Notes under the pieces: generated by a model | What the model saw: the letters and a program-made list of their open reading frames with translations, nothing else | What the model was told of the DNA's origin: nothing | Database searches by the model: none | Source: a virus | DNA length: 38,803 nucleotides | Virus record (IMG/VR): IMGVR_UViG_3300020473_000061 | Location: 1 to 38,803 of that record | Direction: 5' to 3' (one strand) | Made by a program: the position numbers and the translations under genes | Part shown: in pieces, positions 7,701 to 15,876 of the stretch | Position numbering within the stretch: position 1 is the stretch's first letter | How the letters are laid out: every line of letters starts with the position of its first letter

Positions 7701-9657
7701 ATGTGCTGGTTATAGTAATAAGACAGGAAGTTATAATATATCATTTGGTTCTTGTGCTGGATATACTAATGAGACTGGTGTTAATAATGTTTTCATAGGA
7801 AAGGATGCTGGTAAAGTAAGTACTACATCAAACAACACATTTGTTGGTGGTTTATCTGGAAGTAAAGTTACATCTGGAGATAGTAATGTTTTCCTTGGAC
7901 CTAATTCTGGACTTGAAGCAACTACTGCTGGATGTAATGTATTCATAGGTGCAAATGCTGGTCAAGGTGATACTGGTCAACCAATTATTGGTGGATGTAA
8001 TATTGCTTTAGGTGCATTTGCTGGAAATGAACTTAAGGATGGTACTGATAATCTTTTCCTTGGAACTAGAGCAGGAAAGATAACTGATGATGGTATTGGT
8101 AATGTCTTTTTAGGATATTATGCAGGTTCTGCTAATGGTAGTGGACATTGTAATGTCTTTATTGGAAATCAGGCTGGTGATACAAATACCACTGGTAATA
8201 ACAACATTGCTATAGGTTATAATGTAGAATTACCATCAGCATCTGATAGTTGTCAATTTGCTATTGGTAATGGTACTAATCGTTGGATTACTGGTGATAG
8301 TAATTTCAACACAACTCTTTCTGGTATTGTAACTGCCTATGCTTCTGGTATTGTTAGGGCTACATCTTACTATGGTGATGGTTCTAATTTAACTAATATT
8401 GGTGGTGGAACTCTTATTTCAGGAATTACTGTACAAGAAGAATCAAGTACTGTTGGTATTGCAGGTTCCATAAAAACATTAGATTTCCAAGGTGCAGCTA
8501 TAACTGCATCTGCATCGGGTACCACTGCAACTATTGTAGTTAATTCTGGTATTAATACCACAGACACTTCTACCTTTGAAGATCTAATTGTTAATGGTAA
8601 TGCTGGTATTGGTAGTCTTAGTGTAGTTGGTGTTTCTACATTTAATGGTGTAATAAATGCTAATAGTCCCACAACAAATTCAGCAATAAACATTCAACTT
8701 AATGGTAATACAAAAGGAAGACTATCCCCAGAGAGCGATGGGTTCGAGATACAAACAACTGGTGATGATGATATAATATTCCACCCCAATTCTGCTGGTG
8801 GAACATCTGGAGATGTTATATTTAAGTCTAGTGGATCTAAAAATGTTGTAGTATTGGGTACTGGTGAAGTTGGTATTGGGACTACTAATCCTAGTGCTGC
8901 ATTACAAGTTGGTACAGCTGTTACAATTGCATCAAATGGTCAAGCAACCTTTGCTGGTATTGCTACATTTGCGAATGTTGATATTAATAGTGGTGCAATT
9001 GATGGAACTAATATAGGAGTTTTTCATAGATCTAACGCAAACTTTAATTATGTTGATATATACAATGATGTAGATATTAATGATACAACACAATCAATTA
9101 ACACTACCACTGGTGCGTTAAAGGTAGACGGTGGTGTTGGTATTGTTAAAAATTTGAATGTAGGTGGAAATACTAATGTTACTGGTATCCTTACTGCAAC
9201 CTCATACACTGGTGATGGTTCTAATTTAGTTGGTGTTGCAAAATCAACTGTTCTTGAAGATGCTGGTATTCATACTTCGGGAACAACAACTCTTAATCAC
9301 TTTGTTGTAACTGGTATATCCACCTTTGGTAATAATATTGCAGTAACAGGAACTGCTTCTGCTACTGACTTTAATTCTACTTCTGATATTAGATTAAAGA
9401 CTAATATCAAACGAATTGAAGACCCACTTTCTAAGGTTATTCGAATTGAAGGTGTAACTTTTGATTGGAAGGAATGGAACAGACCAGCACTTGGTGTTAT
9501 TGCCGATCAGGTACAAGAAGTAATACCAGAACTTGTTCAGGGTACTGATCCTAAGACGGTTAATTATAATGGTTTAATTGGTCTACTCATTGAGGCTGTC
9601 AAAGAACAGCAAACACAGATTGATGACTTGAAGAGTAGACTCTCTAAATTGGAATGA
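4771..9657 (+). CDS. Giant tail fibre 1 with YadA-head-like repeats and S74 intramolecular chaperone (1628 aa)
   Basis: The predicted trimeric fibre has three parts. Residues 1 to about 700 are short VSGISTF/GVATF-type beta repeats typical of cyanophage fibre shafts. Residues about 706-1180 form one block of NIxIGxxAG repeats about 20-30 residues long, resembling the left-handed beta-roll of YadA/Hep_Hag heads, closed by a cap (FAIGN, then RWITGDSNFN). After another shaft comes an S74 intramolecular chaperone: SDIRLKTNI with Ser1538 and Lys1543 in the S-x4-K dyad used by endosialidase-type chaperones, then the GVIADQVQEVIPELV segment and a terminal coiled coil. Cleavage before S1538 would release about 91 residues after trimer folding. 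It is the only giant fibre here with this domain. Function in host adsorption is inferred from family knowledge. Confidence 0.9.
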   Translation: MAVKYLSNKFKDLQVGITNYSENKGSSLYVVGNVGVGTNDATAEVGISNTSILAVGILTAYRIYSSVYGEFTGAFSGGTIQANSLTVSGISTLGNVKVSGGIVTATTGVVTYYGDGQYLTGIDVENPSQLNVSGVSTFAGAIDANGTLDVDGSTNLDDLVVTGVATFNNTVNLSSLLDCNGGADIDSLTAATAKISDLTDSRIVIAGPNGELADNSNLRYTSSTLTVGTNLDVDGQTELDDVNVSGAITATTFTGNLAGTVTSNSQPNITSLGTLSGLSVSGTGLQVEHAANGVALDVTGYTELDTVSVASTSTFNNDVTFVGATSNARWDHSTSDLILFDNTRLEFGSNKDFEIWHGGSHTFLKNTGGDLRIRGDVIKLAREDGTETYLEANVNNEVKLFFNGNEKVATTVHGIDVTGHVETDTLKVSGLSTFVGDAVFNGNVSIAGTLTKEDVTNIDSVGLITARSGVRISGGGLTAVGVATFSDAINANGSLTASSAKVSDLTVNRVVTVGASGELQDSANLGYDGTKLTTNGLTVNGNILAPNAGNFVAIGTANALGAGTDRLALLGSSTDSGVRIWASSAAHKATSVPLQVADYSGTELFRVHGDGNVGIGSAIPTQKLDVVGTVKATSFIGDGSGLTNLSVSGGLWVANSAGIHTTVDVGIGTTNPSAAVTSANTAKLAVGIVSAYQLYGEGSNLTDVSWGSSPGSSSFITQGSQTAVGGDAGDWQVIAGYWAGCCANNNTKYNVIFGQSAGRKLVDGDRNVLIGSDVGCGLTTGMRNVYVGSDVACASLTGDYNIGLGYQSLRQNTGSCNIAIGFCAADGNTSGEQNIIIGKRANYDVGGGGNDNIWVGTESGGYASGSCNSFIGVQAGYGVYNGTFNIGLGYQAGQSVIQQSAHYNISIGAKAGCLGTTGSCNVFLGVCAGRSVSSGDFNLFAGHKAGDAVTVGACNVYLGNLAGAGSTAGERNIAVGQCAGYSNKTGSYNISFGSCAGYTNETGVNNVFIGKDAGKVSTTSNNTFVGGLSGSKVTSGDSNVFLGPNSGLEATTAGCNVFIGANAGQGDTGQPIIGGCNIALGAFAGNELKDGTDNLFLGTRAGKITDDGIGNVFLGYYAGSANGSGHCNVFIGNQAGDTNTTGNNNIAIGYNVELPSASDSCQFAIGNGTNRWITGDSNFNTTLSGIVTAYASGIVRATSYYGDGSNLTNIGGGTLISGITVQEESSTVGIAGSIKTLDFQGAAITASASGTTATIVVNSGINTTDTSTFEDLIVNGNAGIGSLSVVGVSTFNGVINANSPTTNSAINIQLNGNTKGRLSPESDGFEIQTTGDDDIIFHPNSAGGTSGDVIFKSSGSKNVVVLGTGEVGIGTTNPSAALQVGTAVTIASNGQATFAGIATFANVDINSGAIDGTNIGVFHRSNANFNYVDIYNDVDINDTTQSINTTTGALKVDGGVGIVKNLNVGGNTNVTGILTATSYTGDGSNLVGVAKSTVLEDAGIHTSGTTTLNHFVVTGISTFGNNIAVTGTASATDFNSTSDIRLKTNIKRIEDPLSKVIRIEGVTFDWKEWNRPALGVIADQVQEVIPELVQGTDPKTVNYNGLIGLLIEAVKEQQTQIDDLKSRLSKLE

Positions 9658-9660
9658 TTA

Positions 9661-9668
9661 TATAAATA
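9661..9668 (+). promoter_or_regulatory. T4-type late promoter motif (TATAAATA)
   Basis: An exact T4 late-promoter core lies in the 48-base gap between giant fibres 1 and 2, with the ATG of fibre 2 starting 38 bases downstream. This is good spacing for a late transcript. Confidence 0.7.
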
Positions 9669-9705
9669 TTAAAAATACCTAGTGTTACACGAAGACGGTA
9701 ATTAA

Positions 9706-12700
9706 ATGGCAATTAAAATATCAGGCTCTACTATTATAGATGATAGTAGGAATATAGTAGCAGGAGCAGCGGCAACTTTTACTGGAAATGTTTCGGTAGG
9801 TGGAACATTAACATACGAAGACGTAACTAATATAGACTCGGTAGGAATAATAACTGCAAGAGAAGGGATAAAAATACCATTTGATAATAAGAAGATACAA
9901 TTGGGTTCAAGTGCACAGTTAGAAATTTATCATGATAATACTCATAGTTATATAAAAGAATTTGGAAGTGGTGGTTTATATATTAATGGTAGTCAAGTAA
10001 CTATAGGAAACACAGATAATAGCAAAACTAGTATTCTAGCTACTCCCAATTCGGATGTTGTATTAAAATATAATAATTTAACAAAACTTGCTACTACTAA
10101 CACAGGGGTATCAGTAACAGGAACTCTTGCTGCTACTGCATTAACTGGTGATGGTTCTGGATTAACTGGTATTACTACTGCTGGTGGTTCTCCTACTGCA
10201 TGGTCTCAAGACGCACAAGGAAACTTAAAAGCAGGATCCGAGGCAGGTGAAAATCTTGATGCTGATACTTGTTGGAATATTCTTCTAGGTCAGAGATCTG
10301 GATATTCAATTAATTCTGGTGACAGTAATATTTTAATTGGATGTTGTGCAGGTACGTCAATTACTGCTGGATGTTATAATGTTATTTTAGGTCACGCTTC
10401 AGGTAGATGTCTAAGTAGTGCAGGTAATAATGTTATTATAGGTAAGGAAGCAGGAACTGGATCAAGTGGTAATGACAATGTATTCTTAGGTAGATATTCT
10501 GGTACTGGTGTAGGCGGTCAGGGTGATTTTAATATAGGTATTGGTTATGCAACTGGTGGTAGTGGTGGTATGAATAATGGTGATTATAATATTGCACTTG
10601 GATTCCGAGGAGGTTATAAGGTAACAACGGGAGATAGAAATATCTCTATGGGATACGATGCTGGAAAATGTGTAACTACTGGTAGTGATAACATTGCAAT
10701 TGGTCAGTTAGCTCTTGGTGGTGCTACTGTAACTGGTAGTCATAATATAACTATTGGAAAGTATGCAGGTGAGGCTATAACTTCTGGTGCGTGTAATACA
10801 TTCTTGGGTACTTATGCTGGTAGAAATAATACATCAGGAATTCAAAATGTTATAATAGGTTATAATCATTGTGCTGCCTCAGCTGTTGGAGACTGTCAAT
10901 TATCAATTGGTTTTAGTGGTGATTACTGGATACGTGGTAATGAATCAAGCACTGTATGTTTAGCTAACACTACATCTATTAAGGCAGTTAATAGTGGTGG
11001 TGTCTTCTGTGCCACAGAATTTGTTGGTGGTGGTTCTGGTTTAACTGGACTTCCTGGATTCTCACCAGACGCAGATGAAAACTTAGTAGCAGGTACGAAT
11101 GCTGGTGCTAACCTTGATGGTACTAATGCTTGTTATAATGTTTTACTTGGAAAAGATGCAGGTAAATGTATTACTTCAGGTTCATATAACTTGGCAATGG
11201 GTATTGATGCCCTTGGTGATGCCACTCTAACGGGAGATCATAATATTGGTTTTGGATATGGTGCAGGTGAAAAGATGACCAGTGCTGACCATAATATAGT
11301 GTTGGGTTATTTTGCAGGTAAATGTATAACTACTGGTAGTGGTACTGTTGCCATTGGTAAAAATACACTGCTAAAAGTTAGTACCTCAAATTATAATATT
11401 GCTCTGGGTTCTAATGCAGGTTGTAGTGTAACTACTGGTAATTCTAATGTTTTCATCGGTGAGGAGGCAGGAAAATCTAGTTCAGATATTACAGGATCCA
11501 ATAATGTTTTCTTGGGACGTTATGTAGGTCGTGCTGCTGAAGGTGCTACTGCTAATATCCTGATTGGATGTAAGACAGGAGATACTTTAACTACGGGTGA
11601 TCAAAATATTGCTATGGGTTCCAGAGCAATGGGATCTGGTGCTGTTACTGGTGATAATAATATTACATTAGGTCAGTGTTCAGGTAATACTCTGACTTCT
11701 GGTGATAAAAATATTATTATAGGTTGTGGTGCTGGTAAAATTCTAACTACTGGTAGTGATAATATATTCATGGGTGACACTGCTGGTGAGAATCTAACAA
11801 CTACTAGTAGTAATGTTTTCATAGGTAATGCTGCAGGTAGATGTAGATGTACTGGTCATCAGAATATTGCTCTGGGTGGTAGTGCATTAAGAGGAAGTAC
11901 TACTGTTTCTAATAATACTGGTTCATATAATGCAGCATTCGGTGTAAATGCAGGGTTGAATGTATCTACTGGTTCTTATAACTTCTTCTGGGGTAGAAAT
12001 GCTGGTGATGCAGTTACCACTGCAAGTGGTAATATTGCGATGGGTTGTCACGCATTGGGAGGAAATGTTAGTGGTGCTTTTAACGTTGTATTAGGTGCAA
12101 CAGCAGGACAATCAATTGGTGGTGCATGTAACGTCTTTATAGGAAGGGCTGCAGGTGAATCATCTGGAACTGCAACTGATAATGATGCATCTAGCAACGT
12201 TGCAGTAGGATTTGAGGCAGGAAAGTTATTAACTGACGGTGATCAGAATGTTTTCTTGGGTCGTGATGCTGGATCTGACGTTACTACGGGATGTAATAAC
12301 ATTTATCTTGGATATACGGCAGGAAAAGGAGATGCTACAGGTAGTGAGAATATAGCAATAGGTTGCGGAGCAGCCAGAAAAATTGGTGTTGGTGGTGGGA
12401 ATATAAGCATTGGTAAGCAAGCAGGTGGTAATGAAGGAACTGCTGCTGATAATGATGCAGCAAATAACACTTCTATAGGTAATTATGCTGGATATAGTCT
12501 TACTGACGGTGATAACAATATCTTCATGGGTAATAGTGCTGGTGGAGAAACTACTACTGGTCTTGCCAACGTCATGATAGGTAACTATGCAGGTCAGTGT
12601 CATGTATCTGGTAGTGAGAATACTTATATTAACCACTGTGCTGGAAGATGTATGTGTAATGGTAGTGCTAACATTGCCATAGGTCAACATGCACTACAAG

Positions 12701-15700
12701 GTGGTAGTACTGTAAGTGCTAATACTGGTTCACTTAATGTTGCGATTGGAAAGGAAGCTGGTTGTGTTATGACTTCTGGTACTCGCAATGTTCTTCTTGG
12801 AGCAAATGCTGGAGATGCTATTACATCAGGTAGTTATAACGTTGCCCTTGGATTTAATGTAGATGTAGCATCAGCAACTGGTAATACTCAATTAGCAATT
12901 GGTTGTGCAGCTTCTAATTGGATTACTGGTGATAGTTCCTTTAATGTATGCCTAGCAGGAAGTACCATTAAGGCAATGGCTTCTGGTGGTATCTTCTGTG
13001 CTACAAGTTTTGTTGGTTCTGGTGCTAACTTAACTGGTATTAATGCTGGATTTGATCCAGACTCCCAAGAGAACTTATATGCTGGTACTAATGCTGGTGC
13101 ATCTTCTGGTGCTGGTACTTGTTATAATATTGCTATAGGATATGAAGCTGGAAAAGTAACTGGTGATTATAATATCTTCTTTGGTAAGGGTGCTGGTAAG
13201 AGTGGTACTACTAGTGGTAATAATAACATTTTCATTGGTTGTTATTCTGGTCTCTGCATGGGTGGTGGTGGAGGAAATCAATTTATTGGTGACAATGCTG
13301 GTAGAAAATCTAATGGTGCATATAACGTTGTCTTAGGTAGATTTGCTTTTTGTGGTGATGCATCTCATAATGGGTGGAATAATGTTGTTATTGGTCATAA
13401 GGCAGCTAAAGGTGTAACTGGTGGTAATTCTAACGTATTCATAGGTCAATATGCTGCATGTGATTTTACTACTGGTTGTAGGAATGTTGTTATTGGATAT
13501 CAAGTTCACCCACCTTCATTATCTGGTAATAATCAATTAGCTATTGGTTGTGGTGCTCATAACTGGATTGTTGGTGATAGTTCATTCAATGTTGGTATTG
13601 GTACTACTATTCCTACTGGAGCAGTTGGTGTTGGTAACACTGCTAAGTTATCAGTCGGTATCTTATCTGCCTATCAACTTTATGGTGATGGTTCTAACTT
13701 AACTGGTATTAATGCTGGATTTGATCCAGACTCCCAAGAGAACTTATATGCTGGTACTAATGCTGGTGCTGCGTCTGATGCTGATACTTGCTTTAATGTT
13801 GCCATCGGTTATGAGGCAGCAAAGGCATTAAATGCAGGTGATAAAAACGTTTTTATTGGGTATGGTGCTGGTGCTTGTACTACTACAGGTAGTGACAATG
13901 TATTCTTAGGTAGATATGCTGGTCAGCATACTCCTGATGAAGATTCGAGTGTTTTTATAGGAAAGAATTCTGGAAGGTGTAATACTGGTTGTGCTAATAT
14001 TGCTATTGGTCTTTGTGCACTGAGGGGTACTGCTACTCCTAATGATAATAGTGGATATCGTAACATTGCTCTTGGTTGTAGTGCAGGTAAAGAACTGACA
14101 GACGGTGATGATAATATTCTGATCGGAGATCAAGCAGGACGTAATATAGGTGTTGCATTTTATAATTTGATTGGTGGTTATCATGCAGGTTGTAATATTA
14201 GCACTGGTTCTGCCAATATTATACTTGGAAAGTATGCAGGTAGGAGTGGTGTTCTCACTGGTGGATGTAATTTCCTTGGTGGTTATAAGGCAGGTGAAGA
14301 TATTACTAGTGGTGCTTGTAATCTATTACTTGGTGTTACTGCAGGGGCTAATCTAACGACTGGTTCTTCTAATATTGCACTGGGTCAGTTAGCTATGGGA
14401 TCTGGTACTGTAACTGGTACTCAGAACTTTGTTGGTGGTTATAAAGCAGCATGTAAGTTAACTTCTGGTTCCCAGAATATTGTGATGGGTTCTGAGGCTA
14501 TGGGAAGTGGTACCATAACTGGTGATAAGAACGTAGCAATTGGTGATAATGCTGGTTATAAATTAACCAGTGGTCAGTATAATATATTATTTGGAACATG
14601 TGCTGCTAAATGTTTAACTGATGGTCATAATAATATTGTAATGGGCAGATGTGCAGGAAGAGGTCAAAATTTGACTGGAAATGTTAATATTATATTAGGT
14701 GCTTGTGCTGGATATGGTATTCAAAGTGGTAGTGGTAATATTCTACTTGGTATGTGTACTGGTAAATTAATTAGTACTGGTGGTCATAATGTTTTCGTGG
14801 GAGGTTATGCAGGTTGTTCTATTGGTGCTGGTGGATGTAATGTCTTCCTTGGAAAGGATGCAGGTAAGAGTGTAACTACTGGTAGCAATCTTATTGCAAT
14901 AGGATGTGGTGCATTAAGTGCTGAAGATACTAATACTAATGGATCAATTGCGATTGGTCAGGATGCATTAGCAGTTCAGAATACTACTGGTTTAGGGAAC
15001 GTTGCGATAGGTAAAAATGCAGGTCAATCGGTAACTACTGGAGGAGAAAGCGTTTACATCGGATATTCTGCTGGTGGTGGTACAACTGGTAGTAAGAACA
15101 CTATTATCGGATTTTTAGCATTAACAGCTTCAGGTTCAGGAGAAGAAAATGTTGTTATTGGACGAGATGCTGGTCGTAACACTACAGGTAGTCAGAATAC
15201 AATAGTAGGTGATGCAGCAGGAGATGCTTCTGGTGATGGTAGTTATAATGTATTTTTAGGTAAAAATTCTGGTAGTGCCGTCACAAATGGAGATGGAAAT
15301 ACTTTCTTGGGTTATAATTCAGGAGATGCAGTCACCACTGGATGCTATAATGTTGCCCTTGGACATAATGTAGATGTAGCATCAGCAACTGGTAATACTC
15401 AATTAGCAATTGGTTGTGCAGCTTCTAATTGGATCAGTGGTGATAGTAGTTTCCATATCCAACCTGGTGCTGGTATTAGAGACACAGCTGGTAATCTAGG
15501 TAGTGCTGGTCAAGTTTTATGTACTACTGGTAGTGCTGTAGCATGGGCAGATGCTGGTGGTGGTGCGACTTCAGGATCATTTACTGCAACTCCAGGTAGT
15601 GCATCTACCTTAGATACATATGCTTATGATTCTGCAGAATTAGTATTTGAATATACTGTGTTTGTTAAAAATGGTTCTGACTATCAATCACAAAAAATAC

Positions 15701-15876
15701 TTATTATGAGAGATAGTACAACAGTACATTCGACTGAATATGCTGTGATGTATAGTTCTTCCTTACTTGTTTCATTAGACGTTACAATAAGTGGTAGTAA
15801 TCTGTTATTGAGAGCTACACCAGAACCTGGTGTAAGTGGTTCGACAACATTCCGTTTCAAGCGTGAGGCAACTTAA
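9706..15876 (+). CDS. Giant tail fibre 2 with four YadA-head-like cassettes (2056 aa)
   Basis: The N-terminal shaft (residues 1-165, MAIKISGSTIIDDSRN, then TLTYEDVTNIDSVGIITAR) is shared in style with other cyanophage fibres. Four cassettes follow, at about residues 166-445, 450-1111, 1117-1333 and 1340-1921. Each opens with a D(A/S)xxNLxAG entry motif, runs through many NIxIGxxAGxxxTTG repeats, and closes with a QLxIGxxxxxWIxGDSSFN cap. The C-terminal about 110 residues form a different beta-sandwich-like domain (SGSFTATPGSASTLDTYAYD to FRFKREAT) and contain no S74 chaperone. Unusually for a virion fibre, cysteines recur at fixed places (GxCNxxxG, AGxC). Two long perfect DNA repeats lie inside the gene. 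The stop overlaps the next start as TAATG. The product is probably a trimeric host-recognition fibre; the receptor is unknown. Confidence 0.88.
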   Translation: MAIKISGSTIIDDSRNIVAGAAATFTGNVSVGGTLTYEDVTNIDSVGIITAREGIKIPFDNKKIQLGSSAQLEIYHDNTHSYIKEFGSGGLYINGSQVTIGNTDNSKTSILATPNSDVVLKYNNLTKLATTNTGVSVTGTLAATALTGDGSGLTGITTAGGSPTAWSQDAQGNLKAGSEAGENLDADTCWNILLGQRSGYSINSGDSNILIGCCAGTSITAGCYNVILGHASGRCLSSAGNNVIIGKEAGTGSSGNDNVFLGRYSGTGVGGQGDFNIGIGYATGGSGGMNNGDYNIALGFRGGYKVTTGDRNISMGYDAGKCVTTGSDNIAIGQLALGGATVTGSHNITIGKYAGEAITSGACNTFLGTYAGRNNTSGIQNVIIGYNHCAASAVGDCQLSIGFSGDYWIRGNESSTVCLANTTSIKAVNSGGVFCATEFVGGGSGLTGLPGFSPDADENLVAGTNAGANLDGTNACYNVLLGKDAGKCITSGSYNLAMGIDALGDATLTGDHNIGFGYGAGEKMTSADHNIVLGYFAGKCITTGSGTVAIGKNTLLKVSTSNYNIALGSNAGCSVTTGNSNVFIGEEAGKSSSDITGSNNVFLGRYVGRAAEGATANILIGCKTGDTLTTGDQNIAMGSRAMGSGAVTGDNNITLGQCSGNTLTSGDKNIIIGCGAGKILTTGSDNIFMGDTAGENLTTTSSNVFIGNAAGRCRCTGHQNIALGGSALRGSTTVSNNTGSYNAAFGVNAGLNVSTGSYNFFWGRNAGDAVTTASGNIAMGCHALGGNVSGAFNVVLGATAGQSIGGACNVFIGRAAGESSGTATDNDASSNVAVGFEAGKLLTDGDQNVFLGRDAGSDVTTGCNNIYLGYTAGKGDATGSENIAIGCGAARKIGVGGGNISIGKQAGGNEGTAADNDAANNTSIGNYAGYSLTDGDNNIFMGNSAGGETTTGLANVMIGNYAGQCHVSGSENTYINHCAGRCMCNGSANIAIGQHALQGGSTVSANTGSLNVAIGKEAGCVMTSGTRNVLLGANAGDAITSGSYNVALGFNVDVASATGNTQLAIGCAASNWITGDSSFNVCLAGSTIKAMASGGIFCATSFVGSGANLTGINAGFDPDSQENLYAGTNAGASSGAGTCYNIAIGYEAGKVTGDYNIFFGKGAGKSGTTSGNNNIFIGCYSGLCMGGGGGNQFIGDNAGRKSNGAYNVVLGRFAFCGDASHNGWNNVVIGHKAAKGVTGGNSNVFIGQYAACDFTTGCRNVVIGYQVHPPSLSGNNQLAIGCGAHNWIVGDSSFNVGIGTTIPTGAVGVGNTAKLSVGILSAYQLYGDGSNLTGINAGFDPDSQENLYAGTNAGAASDADTCFNVAIGYEAAKALNAGDKNVFIGYGAGACTTTGSDNVFLGRYAGQHTPDEDSSVFIGKNSGRCNTGCANIAIGLCALRGTATPNDNSGYRNIALGCSAGKELTDGDDNILIGDQAGRNIGVAFYNLIGGYHAGCNISTGSANIILGKYAGRSGVLTGGCNFLGGYKAGEDITSGACNLLLGVTAGANLTTGSSNIALGQLAMGSGTVTGTQNFVGGYKAACKLTSGSQNIVMGSEAMGSGTITGDKNVAIGDNAGYKLTSGQYNILFGTCAAKCLTDGHNNIVMGRCAGRGQNLTGNVNIILGACAGYGIQSGSGNILLGMCTGKLISTGGHNVFVGGYAGCSIGAGGCNVFLGKDAGKSVTTGSNLIAIGCGALSAEDTNTNGSIAIGQDALAVQNTTGLGNVAIGKNAGQSVTTGGESVYIGYSAGGGTTGSKNTIIGFLALTASGSGEENVVIGRDAGRNTTGSQNTIVGDAAGDASGDGSYNVFLGKNSGSAVTNGDGNTFLGYNSGDAVTTGCYNVALGHNVDVASATGNTQLAIGCAASNWISGDSSFHIQPGAGIRDTAGNLGSAGQVLCTTGSAVAWADAGGGATSGSFTATPGSASTLDTYAYDSAELVFEYTVFVKNGSDYQSQKILIMRDSTTVHSTEYAVMYSSSLLVSLDVTISGSNLLLRATPEPGVSGSTTFRFKREAT
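12855..12923 (+). repeat. 69-bp direct repeat, copy 1
   Basis: Identical base for base to 15366-15434. It encodes the cassette-closing cap (NVDVASATGNTQLAIG through SNWI) of giant fibre 2. Confidence 0.9.
13025..13100 (+). repeat. 76-bp direct repeat, copy 1
   Basis: Identical to 13694-13769. It spans a shaft-to-cassette junction (NLTGINAGFDPDSQENLYAG), the entry motif of cassette 3 of giant fibre 2. Confidence 0.9.
13694..13769 (+). repeat. 76-bp direct repeat, copy 2
   Basis: Second copy of the repeat at 13025-13100, 669 bases (223 codons) downstream and in the same frame. It is the entry motif of cassette 4; recombination between copies would delete cassette 3 in frame. Confidence 0.9.
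15366..15434 (+). repeat. 69-bp direct repeat, copy 2
   Basis: Second copy of the repeat at 12855-12923, 2511 bases (837 codons) downstream and in frame; it encodes the cap of the last cassette of giant fibre 2. Confidence 0.9.

Noticed and set aside
12229-12690. Long open frames on the minus strand within the fibre genes
   Set aside because: They are Ser/Thr/Ile-rich shadows of Gly/Asn/Ala repeats on the + strand, without ribosome binding sites or recognisable domains.
9706-15876. CRISPR-like or tandem DNA repeat array in the giant fibre genes
   Set aside because: The periodicity follows protein repeats in frame, spacing varies, and most copies differ at DNA level; only the listed repeats are perfect.
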